In this document: one piece after another, positions 46,016 through 55,460 of the stretch
How the letters are laid out: each line of letters opens with the position of its first letter
Numbering within the stretch: position 1 is the first letter of the stretch
Source: Pseudovirgaria hyperparasitica
Lineage: Eukaryota; Ascomycota; Dothideomycetes; Acrospermales; Acrospermaceae
Assembly (NCBI RefSeq): GCF_010093815.1
Contig: NW_022985557.1
Location: 496,001-560,000, forward strand
Direction: 5' to 3'
Length of the DNA: 64,000 nt
Program-made: the position numbers and the translations under genes
The notes under the pieces: generated by a model
Seen by the model: the letters and a program-made list of their open reading frames with translations, nothing else
What the model was told of the DNA's origin: nothing
Database searches by the model: none

Positions 46016-48118
46016 ATGCTGGAGACCCAAGGCCGTTGTCCCGATTGCACCCACGACTCAACACCACGCCGAGGCCCTCGGACTTCTGCGCCTGAGCGGT
46101 CCACTGTCGAAATGCTTGCGACTCATACCACCGACGACGCCAAACACCTATCCTGTCCTCCTCTTGTGTACGATACTGAGCTCTGGGACAAGGACGTGCT
46201 ACAGCTTGGCGAAGGAGAGACGGAGGATGAGCTAGACGAGCTTCATGCGCTGCAAGCAAGAGAAGCGGGGATCGAAGCGGATGTGCAGGACGAGACTTGT
46301 TCTGACACTCAAGAGATCTCAGCCATCCTATCGTCCTTGGGCGTCTCCAGTCCGCACCCAAGCTCCATCTCACTGCACTCATCGCTATCCACGAACATCA
46401 CAAACCGATCGCGAAGTTCGCGCGACACGCAGACTGATGCGTCGTCTCTGTCCGCACCAAGATCAACCTCTCGACTATCGAAAAGTAAGCTTTCCACTTC
46501 GAGTCACAGTAGCTATGATTCTGTCATCGACAACATCCGGCCACGGCTGCCATCGAGGTCAGCTTCGGCAGCATCCAGTGCGCCGACATTCTCCTTCGCA
46601 TTCGGGTCAAAGACCAAAAGACCCAAGTCGCTGAATATAAGAAGCGGATCTTTGTCGTTTTTCCGGAAAGGCCAAAGGTGAGTGCGCTGTCCTTGAACTG
46701 TTTCTTTCTGCAGCGCTCATGACATTGTTTCTAGTCAATGCTACTCCTGCACTTGCCACGGCTACGACACAGGATCGACACCACAAAAGCTACACAGATC
46801 AATCCGATATCCTGTAGCGACGTCCTTGTCATCGGACGGTCATGCTCCACTGCAGGGACTGAAATGCGGGCATCGCCTGACCAACTTCGCCATACGGATG
46901 CATATCAGGGAAGCTCTCGAGATGGATCAGAAGATCCCTCCGAGCTGCTGTGGCGTACCTATCCCTGCATCTGTACTGACCAGAGTGATGAGCGAGGCCG
47001 AACTCGACAGTCTAGAGCGCGAATTAGCTATCTCCTATGGCGTTGATCGTAAAGATAGTATGAGTGAAGTCAATGTTGCTGCGATATCGCGCCGAACGAC
47101 ACCGACGCCGTTAGAACTAAACGTGGCTATACCACCGTATGGCCCTTTGTTGAGTCCAATACAATTAGACATTGGTGTTGCGACACAGAATCCTGTTTAT
47201 CTCTCATCCCCTACGCATCCCTTACCTACATCACCACGACGGCGATCGATCTCGAATTCGCGATCTAGTGCCAATGATGCCGATCGAGAAGATACGGCGA
47301 CTCAGGATCAAGCATTCGCATCGCTCCGGAACCAGCAACGAGAACAATACTCGAGGGCTCGTGACTTTGAATTCCGACAACGACGCGTTATTGAGGTTCA
47401 CTACGACCGTCTTCGGTCAGACTATTGGGCACTCCATCAACAAGAGAGGAAGGACATTGAGGCCGAGCACAGACATGCCATCGAGACCTTGGAGGAGATG
47501 CAAATGGACCGTGAAGTCGAGCTCCGCTTGCTGCAAGACGAGGAGCGTCAAAATGTCGCCACTGCTCTAAAGTACATGGAAGCATATTGCGGCGTGGTCG
47601 CGCGCGGTGCCCTACCACCAAGTGAACCAGCCGGCTTGCGGCGGACAGTCACAGACCAAGACCGATTGAAGCTCCAACAGCAGTACATCCTCCGCGACGG
47701 GCTGGAGAAGAAGCATGAAGCTGCAGTCAACGTCCTGCGCGCGAAACAGGAGCGAGCAGTGCAGAACAGGCAAAAGAAGCAACATGAGGAGCTGTCGGCA
47801 AATGACCGCAGTTTCGAAGCCGAGCTGACTTATTTGACAAGTCTTCAAGCCAAGGACCTTGAGAGAGTGGAACAGCTTGCCGCATCACGGAGGAGACGGC
47901 TTGATAGACGATGGTACATCAAATTCGAGCTATGGAGGAAGGAGAAAGGAGAGCAGCAGCGGGATTTTTCATGGTCATCGTCCACGATGCAGATCCGGTA
48001 CCAGTGGCCGGATCCTTTGGGAAGTGCGGGCGAGCTGAAGTCGGACGCAGGGAGAGGTCTGGACGTGCTGTCTCGGACGTATAGGTTGAAGCCGTCGGCT
48101 AATTGGAAGGTTTACTGA
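46016..48118 (+). CDS. Coiled-coil protein with degenerate RING/IBR-like motif
   Basis: 681 residues in two exons (46016-46677, 46735-48118; 57-nt intron, phase 2). I chose the ATG of MLETQGRCPDC because it keeps the first Cys pair; ATG 46112 is an alternative. The N-terminal 220 residues are acidic, then Ser-rich and probably disordered. After the splice, QCYSCTCHGYDTG and GLKCGHRLTNFAIRMHIREAL followed by IPPSCCGVPIP recall the PPxCC segment of fungal RBR-type ubiquitin ligases. Several RING cysteines appear missing. Residues about 370-630 form a long helical, coiled-coil region rich in Gln, Glu and Arg (RNQQREQYSRARDFEFRQRR, HYDRLRSDYWALHQQERK). Ligase activity is therefore doubtful, and a scaffold or adaptor role is possible. 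Confidence 0.72.
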
Positions 48119-49183
48119 AGAGTTGGATATACCCCCCCCCTCCCCCTTTAGAGTTTTCAGGAGCTACGAAGTCAGGCCTCGTGAGCGCTTTTTGTCTGTC
48201 TGTTTTGCAATGCAATCTCGTAGTCTGCGACTAGTAGTGCCTCATGCTATGGTCTATGTAGTGCACTTTATTATACCCATCGAAAGAGAAGATATGTTTC
48301 TTTTCTCTCCCTCTAGGCTTGCGCGACATATCATCCTCATATTGGCGAGAGTACCATTTCATATTGGTCCCAACGTCGACTTTGTCACTTATCAAACGAT
48401 TATTGGATACCAAACAGCGGGCCACTATGCCGACCAGTTCTTCACCCAGCCTCCTCTCACATCTATAACACATCACGTATTTTTCATCCAAGACTAGATA
48501 TCAGAATCGCGCGATCCCCCGGCCTTCTATCCCGCATTGGTCATGGACTTGATGAGTGGTAGAACATCGGAATGGTACGGTTCTGCCTTTCTGACCCCAT
48601 GACCTCAGCTCTAAATCCTTAGTATCGAAAGACTATCTGTTTTGGTTCGAGAATAGGCATATCCGGATGGTGCGGACAGTCATCGAAGGTTGACTTTCAT
48701 GATTCCTCAGTCTAGATGATATGGAAAGTCCAGTATGATGGCTGATCGAGCGAGCCTTAGAGGCTGTGCTCAAGCCCATTCAGGCCAAGACATACGGGGG
48801 CATCACGACTCACGAAGTTAGAACAAGAAGAAAGAGTTACATGGCCGTCGTGTCGTAAGGTCGGTAGGCACCACCAGCCTCCTGCGGCAACTGGGACTTG
48901 TACCGTAAGTCGGGAAAGCATGATGGCCTACCTGACAACACTATATCTTTCGCGCTTGTTGGCCAATATTGACTTAATCCACTCAACCGACAATGCTTCG
49001 TCCCATGGTCAAGCGAAAACGTCGCCCATTTTTATTCTCTCATTCTTAAGCCGCCACGTTTAAAGGCGCACTTTATACATGATGGACAAACTTATAAATA
49101 CCACTGTCCGTCTCTTCGACAGCATCCACTGCACATACCAAACCACCAGATTTCGCCTCAGTCAATTCTCTCTTCACAGCGAT
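48119..49183. other. Intergenic region with C-tract
   Basis: An almost pure C tract lies at 48131-48146, just after the stop of the coiled-coil gene. No further gene is supported. An ATG at 49079 is in frame with the downstream MFS gene and could extend it by 35 residues. Confidence 0.35.
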
Positions 49184-51144
49184 ATGTCTGACCTCATCGA
49201 GTCCGAGAAGAAGGGTCCCCTGCCCGAAGTCCATCTCGTCGAGACGCGAGACACAGAGACCAGGGGGAATTCACAAGGGGAAACGTCGTCAGGGCCAGAG
49301 TCAGCCAGACCACAGCTGACTGAGAAATCAGTCGGCTGTGCACCCCCTACAGCAACAGTACGAGATGTTAGGCCCAAACCTATCATCTTGGAAGAAAATG
49401 CATATCCGGAGCTACTCGCTTATAGCTGGCCGACGTGGAAAAAATGGGTTCATCTGACGGTGGTATTCTTCGTTCAGATATCCATGAACTACAATGCATC
49501 TGTTGTCGGGAACGCCCTGGGCCTTCTCGAAAAAAGGTTTGAAATCACGGAATTTCAGGCCCGACTTCAGATGTTTGCATTCCTTGTTGCATATGCTTTT
49601 GGTTGTGAGCTCTGGGCACCGTAAGTACCTTCCATCTCCTTTAAATCGCCATACTAACAGATAACCTAGTTGGAGCGAGGACTTTGGACGCAGATGGATC
49701 TTGACGGGCAGTCTGTTGCTCGTAAACATCTGGGCAGCCATGTGTGGTAGTGCTACAAACTTCACCACTATCATGGTTGGCCGTGTTCTTGGTGGTTTAT
49801 GCTCTGCTGGTGGCTCTATCACTCTCGGCATCGTCGCCGATATGTTCCGACCTGACGAGCAAGGCTATGCGGTGAACTTCGTCGTCCTAGCCTCTGTCAG
49901 TGGATCGGTGGTCGGGCCTGTCGTCGGTGGCTATCTGGAAGAGAATGTCGAATGGGAATGGAACTTCTGGTCCCAGGTGATATTCGGTGTTCTCGTCATG
50001 GCCGCCTTCGTAGCATTGCCCGAAACGAGAGCCAAGGAGATCCTCAACTGTAAGTGTACACCACCATATTTATTTCGCTGTACTAATTGAATGGTACAGC
50101 CAAGGCAAAAGCCTTACGGACTGATGCGGCGAAAGAGGGCAGACCATGTCACATCAAGGGACCAAGGGAAAACGTAGATATCATGAGCAGACGGCAAATT
50201 CTTACCGGTCATCCAGAAACGTGGAGACACATCTTCACCATCTGGCTTCGACCCTTCAAGATGTTTGTCACAGAGCCTATCGTACTGTTTCTGTCGCTAC
50301 TCAGCGGATTCAGTGATGCTCTGATATTTACGTTCCTGAATTCCTATGGTGTTGTGTTCAAGGAGCCCTATAAATTAGGGCCTGTTCAGATTGGGCATGG
50401 GTTCCTCTTGTAAGTCATTGCCCTACACCACGTCTCAATTAGAACCAACTAATGCTGTTTGTAGCCTCATCGTTGGCTACATCATTGGGTATGTGGCTTA
50501 CATCGTCGATTTCTGGGTCAAGAAGAGGAGGTCAAAGAGGTCCGGCGAGCCAATTAATCCGGAATCGCGTCTGTTCCTTCTGTTGTTCAGTAAGTTATCC
50601 AAAGCCCTGACTCGTAGCATTCTCTTACAGGTATGCAGTTGCTCCCTTCCTGCCCGTAGGCATGTTCCTCTTCGCCTGGCTCAGTGAGCCTAGCATCGTT
50701 TCCAGCCCGTGGCCTGCGCTCTCCTCCACCGTGTTGGTCGGTATCGCAAACTACGCCATCTATCTCGCCACCGTTGATTACATGGTCGCCGCCTATGGTG
50801 CCTTTGCTGCTTCTGCCACTGGTGGTAACGGTTTTGCCCGTGATCTGCTCGCTGGTATCTCAGCACTATACGCAAATCCTTTGTACGAGAACGTTGGACG
50901 ACCTGAGAACACCAGGAATGGGAGTGTCATACTTGCGTGCATATCGATCGGTGTAATCATACCGATCTATGCATTCTACTTCAAGGGCGAATGGATTCGG
51001 GGACACAGCAGTATGGCAGAGGATTTCAAGAAGCAGGAAGCTGTTCGGGAAGAGCAATTGACCGGCTCACGCCGACCGACTCCTATTGGCTCTCGTCGGA
51101 ACTCCTCCACTGGGGAAGTGGACATCGCCTTCGGAACGGCATAA
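49184..51144 (+). CDS. MFS multidrug-type transporter (DHA1-like)
   Basis: Predicted plasma-membrane exporter of 585 residues. Exons: 49184-49620, 49670-50049, 50100-50409, 50465-50589 and 50639-51144; introns are 49-55 nt. The start MSDLIESEKKG is preferred; ATG 49079 is an in-frame alternative. After a 90-residue polar tail, TM1 contains FFVQISMNYNASVVGNAL. WAPWSEDFGRRWIL is the motif A region typical of DHA1 carriers, followed by GRVLGGLCSAGGSITLGIVAD (TM4) and LPETRAKEIL after TM6. The central loop is basic. The second half includes LIVGYIIGYVAYIV and TGGNGFARDL. For the last intron the strong cag at 50628-50630 breaks the frame; the AG at 50637-50638 keeps it. Confidence 0.88.
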
Positions 51145-52180
51145 TGTCTGACATCGGTGGCCCATTCCAGGAATATACGGCCGCAGAAGCTCCGTATCAG
51201 ACATTGCCCGGCTGTCCATCCTACGACCAACTGTCTGCAGAAGCTGCACGTCAAATACCGTCCACCGCCAAAATTAGTCCCTCTACGGGAGGCTCTCGCT
51301 CAACCTCGTTCAGTAAAGATAATGCCCAGATCACGAAGTTTTCAGTTCGATTCTCGGAGTCCATTCTAGCATCTACACACTTTTGATAGCATCGAACACT
51401 TGATACCCCCATGTCATTGGCACACGCGTTCTTTCCAGATTCTTTCTTTTCACGGTCAGAATCATAGCATATTTTAGTAGCATAGGCGCGTCGGCTTTAT
51501 GCAGTTATTGATATCCTCAACCGGCGGCATAGATGTTTTGACCTGGTCTCGGATATTAGCGGATCGCAACATGTTACATTCCCCATCTCCAGAGTCAGCG
51601 TTAGTAGCAGCCGCATACCAGTTGTTTCGGCGGGTTGTGGAGGACTTGCCACCTGGCAGCCCACGATCACGCTTCTTGATAGACACTACATAGCAATTAC
51701 AACATGTGTCATCAACCAGTCACTTTTTTTGTGCTCTAACCTGAATGTTTACCGACTCGACTTGGACTGGAGGAGTTGCACGTAGCTCGTGCTGAGCCGG
51801 GGTGTCGCGTAAGGCTGGCTGGTGGTGGAGAACTTTGAGTGGGATGGAGTGGTGTATCTAGAGCTTGTGATATGTGCTTTTGGTAATCGTAATCGTAATC
51901 GTAGGGCTAATGGTAGGTTTATGCCGAACCCAGTGACAAGTCACCACGCCCGGGCTTTCTGTTAGGTGGTACCTACTTGGTCGTGGCATTATGAGGGATA
52001 CGACTATTCTTCTTATTTTTCATTCTTTTTTTTGGGGGGGGGGACGGCGGAGGGGCGGAGGGGAGTATCTTTGGGTATAGTATAATGAATAAAGTATGTG
52101 CAGAAATCATATTACACTGGACTTTGGGCTAGCTGATGAGCTATTACAGGTTAGTTACTATTTGTCGGTTTGACGTTGCC

Positions 52181-52216
52181 TTTTTTTTTTTTTTTTTTTG
52201 GGGGGGGGGGGGGGGG
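52181..52216. repeat. T19 run joined to a G17 run
   Basis: Nineteen T are followed directly by seventeen G. Length may be affected by sequencing error, but both runs are uninterrupted as given. Confidence 0.8.
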
Positions 52217-52734
52217 TGAAAGGCAGAAGAAGAAAACAACAAAGGGGATTTAGCTTCGTTTTGGACGGTACGATGAGTGTGGTTTAAGGGTAGGTGGTAG
52301 TGGTTGATTGGGACTAGACTGTTGTTTCTGGGATATATATATATATATTCATTCTCTTTTCGGTCGAATCTGGTTCCCAAACTCTGTGATCCGTGTTGGG
52401 GTCGTATGGAAAGTTTGGAGACTAAAGATAGGAAAGGAGACTGGCTATCTTGATATAATGTTGTTTGCTGGAATCTTAAGCACATTCGGCCATACCAACC
52501 AGAAAGCAAGCGGTCCCGTTCGCTCCCGCCTATTTAAGCTGGTTAGGGGTGGATTAGTAGTTAGGTGGGTGACCACTAGCGAATACCCACTGCTGAATGT
52601 TTTGTGTTTTGGGTCTCGTTCAGGAAAAGAAAGACTGCTGTTTGTGATGTGTTTTGGGTTGTTTTAGAGTTTAGATTATTAGTGTTATTGGATTTTTTTG
52701 ATGAGTGGTTAGTTGTTAGATTATCGAGTTGGTG

Positions 52735-52893
52735 CAGTCAAACCTCGTTATGGCAATATCCTTAGTATAAAAATACGAACCTCGTGGACGAAATCGAGAT
52801 CTTGCCAGCAAACGAATCCGTTATTACAATATTCTCGTTATAGCGATACGATTGAACCGGCCGTGTTCGTATCGTTATAACGGGATTCGACTG
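52735..52893. mobile_element. MITE-like element with CAGTC terminal inverted repeats
   Basis: About 159 bp. The left end reads CAGTCAAACCTCGTTATGGC. The right end, on the opposite strand, reads CAGTCGAATCCCGTTATAAC. Over 25 bases they differ only at a few positions, nearly all transitions. CAGTC...CGTTATAACGA ends resemble those of pogo/Fot1-like Tc1-mariner elements. The right flank is TATA; the left flank is TG, so a TA target duplication is not intact. Internally, 52834-52882 forms a second inverted repeat (cgttatagcgatacg with cgtatcgttataacg). There is no coding capacity, so mobility would depend on a transposase elsewhere. Confidence 0.7.
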
Positions 52894-53320
52894 TATATCG
52901 CTAAGAATGCGCGAGACCTGGGAGAGGATAAGAGATTACTAGATGTTCAATATGATAAGATGCCCTATAGCTTAGCATAAGATGTGATGTTTTTACACTA
53001 CAGCTAAATATAATAACCAACAAAACATCTTCAAGATATTGAAATGGAAGGGCGTAGTGAAAATATACCTTTTGACCGGATACCGCTAACCTAAAGCGGA
53101 AGACGGTCTAGGCTTCGCCAAGAGGGCTGAATCATGCCAAAGACCTTGCTTAGCCACCTCCGCCGCCATCATTTGTACTTATTACTTAATCTAAGTAGGC
53201 GACGTAAGACGATCTCGTTGATTAACTTGAGGGCGATTTTGGAGGTCGTACCATGTAACCACGCTTCGGCAAACATCACAAGTTACACCGTACTGTCCAG
53301 CCGAGGCCCATAAGAAGAAG

Positions 53321-54441
53321 ATGGCAAGCCCTAATGGAGAAGCCTACGAACGCCGGCGAGAACAGGTTCGACGAGCTCAGAAGTAAGCCTTTGTTATATA
53401 TCACATGACTAAATCCCAGAATCTTCACAGGTGTTGACCTAGTAACACAGATCCCATCGCGCACGCAAAGCAACCTACGTCAAGTCCCTCGAATCCGAGG
53501 TCAGCGAGCTCCGGAGAGAAAACGCCACTCAGGCCGCCCTGATACGTACGCTGAGAGACTCCCTCATCACCAACGGCATCCCCATTCCTGCCGAGAGCCA
53601 TGTACCAGTCGCCACCATCGAAGTAGGTAATCGTCGCCTCTTGTACCAAGAGATCTCCGCCCGGTTCAAGGCCGACGACTCCTCTCCGGACCCGAATCGC
53701 GCATTCGCATTTCCGCACACGCCGCCGCAAGCACCACCCTCACAGAGCAGTTTTGGCGGCGATACAAGCCACAGCGACTCCGACTTTCTTACTCCGCCGA
53801 CCAGTATATGTGCGCCCTTGGAGCGAGTGTCTTCCGCTACTTCATCCGCCTCCATCCCCGGACCATCCTTCGGACTCGCCTCGGGACTCGCCTCCGCTCC
53901 CTCCCTACTGCAAAACACCACAGAGACCACCACCACCACCACCACCCCTGGCACCACCATCTACGCACACCCCCAAGGCCTCGACGCCACCCAAGTCGGC
54001 GTCAACTTCGTCCTCAGCCTCGAATCCCCCTGCCTCTACCACCACCGCCTAATCATGCCCGAAATGCTCCTCCTCAGCGGCCAAATCGGCAACGGCCACC
54101 GCCAAATGCTCAGCGCGCCCATCATGGCCCGCGCCCCCGAGTACAGCTTCAATCCGCTCCACCTAGGCATGCCGTCCGATGCACGCTGGGATGTGCCCGT
54201 GCGTGAGCTGGAGAACTTGTTGAAGGGTGCCGGGGAGTTGGGCTTGGCGGAGGGGGAAATCACGCCGGTGCAAGGGTGGATGTGGTTGAGGCGGCATCCG
54301 CGGTTTGGAAGGTTGGGGTTTGAGGGGTTGGAGGAAATGAGGGGGGGCTTGGTGCCGTTGGTGGAGTGTCATGGGTTTGGCGCGGTGTTGGATCGGGGCA
54401 GGTTTGTGGAGGTTGTGGAGAGGGTGCTGGCGGCGGTGTGA
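53321..54441 (+). CDS. bZIP transcription factor
   Basis: Predicted nuclear DNA-binding protein of 350 residues. Exons are 53321-53382 and 53451-54441; the 68-nt intron splits the basic region (RAQ-K-SHRARK). The basic region lies at residues about 10-28 (RRREQVRRAQKSHRARK). A zipper-like heptad follows (SLESEVSELRRENATQAALI, then LRDSL). The invariant Asn of the usual N-x2-A-x3-R signature is Val here, a variation I associate with a fungal bZIP subgroup. The middle is low-complexity, including an ETTTTTTTPGTT stretch encoded by an ACC repeat. The C-terminal 130 residues are ordered-looking (MLLLSGQIGNGHRQML, WMWLRRHPRFGRLGFEGL) and resemble the conserved C-terminal region of such factors. 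Targets are unknown. Confidence 0.85.
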
Positions 54442-55374
54442 TGAGGTGGGGTCGGTGAGGTAAGTCGTGGCTTCCACTCCAGCTTGACGCTGGAGGGGCT
54501 GGCGTCAAGCTTCCTCCTGCCTGGATGCAAATTCGCCTTTTTGGCCTGGGCGAACGTCGTCTGGTACACGACCTTGTACTCGGCTCACGGTGTTGCGAAC
54601 ATTAACGGACCATTTATATGCCTGCTTAATCGTTGGCCCGTTCAGGATTGGCTGCCACGAGCAGAACAGATGGTAGATGACCGGACCCGCTTCACCAGAA
54701 GAGAACGACTTCACATTGAGGCTTGAAGTTCTGCTAGGCTTGAAGTTCTGCTAGGCTGGAAGTTCTGCTAGGCTGGAGGTTCTACTAGGCTTGAAGTTCT
54801 GCTAGGCTTGAAGTTCTGCTAGGCTGGAAGTTCTGCTAGGCTGGAGGTTCTACTAGGCTTGAAGTTCTGCTAGGCTTGAAGTTCTGCTAGGCTTGGAGTT
54901 CTGCTAGGCTTGAAGTTCTGCTAGGCTTGAAGTTCTGCTAGGCTTGGAGTTCTCCTCAGACCATCGACGTGGGTCAGTGATTCCATGTCAAGAGGGCGAG
55001 AAAGTCCCAGAACAGCATTTTCATAATGTTTATGGACCCTGTACCACTCGTCCTACATTACGTCAATCGAAAGTTCTGGAGCCAAGCTGAATATATGGCT
55101 GTGTTGAGAGGGGTAAGTGAACAACCAAGGTGGTCGTCGTACAGAACGTGTTTATTCACGACACTTGTTCGCCGAGACCAGCTTTGACCCACTCAAATTT
55201 CTTCCGCCCCTTTTCTATGTCAGTTCGATCTTCTGGACGGTTGCAGCTCTCAACCTCAGCTTCTGTTCTCCCCAACGCCACTGAGGTAGGTATGTCCGAT
55301 CTTGGACGCTCCACTCACAAGTGCGCTTCTTAGCTAACGTTGTATCAGGCAAAAACAGAGACAGGACTCCCAAT
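54442..55374. other. Intergenic region with a minisatellite
   Basis: Between the bZIP gene and the DUF6604-like gene. It holds the 17-bp minisatellite (separate entry). No other gene is supported; the plus frame at 54484-54726 has no homology that I recognise. Confidence 0.4.
54721..54958. repeat. 17-bp minisatellite, about 14 units
   Basis: Tandem units of gcttgaagttctgctag, with variants gctggaagttctgctag, gctggaggttctactag and gcttggagttctgctag. Units 1-4 and units 5-8 are the same ordered set, giving a 68-bp higher-order period, so the array grew partly by duplication of four-unit blocks. The last unit is diverged. The array lies about 420 bp upstream of the DUF6604-like start. Confidence 0.92.
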
Positions 55375-55380
55375 ATGACT

Positions 55381-55460
55381 ACAAAGATTGACCCAGTCCT
55401 TCATGACACCTACGTCAAATACAAAGATTGACCCAGTCCTTCATGACACCTACGTCAAAT
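55381..55460. repeat. 40-bp exact tandem duplication over a start region
   Basis: The 40 bases at 55381-55420 (starting acaaagattgacccag) are repeated exactly at 55421-55460, followed by 6 more matching bases. The first copy follows the ATG at 55375. Because 40 is not a multiple of 3, that ATG now reads into a TGA in copy 2. ATG 55403, inside copy 1, gives the frame that continues into the body of the protein. Confidence 0.95.

Larger units (their letters stand above)
51145..53320. other. Long intergenic region with homopolymers and a MITE
   Basis: No gene is seen. It holds three taatcg units (51892-51912), a T19-G17 homopolymer junction (52181-52216), a TA microsatellite near 52335-52349, and the MITE at 52735-52893. 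Confidence 0.4.
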
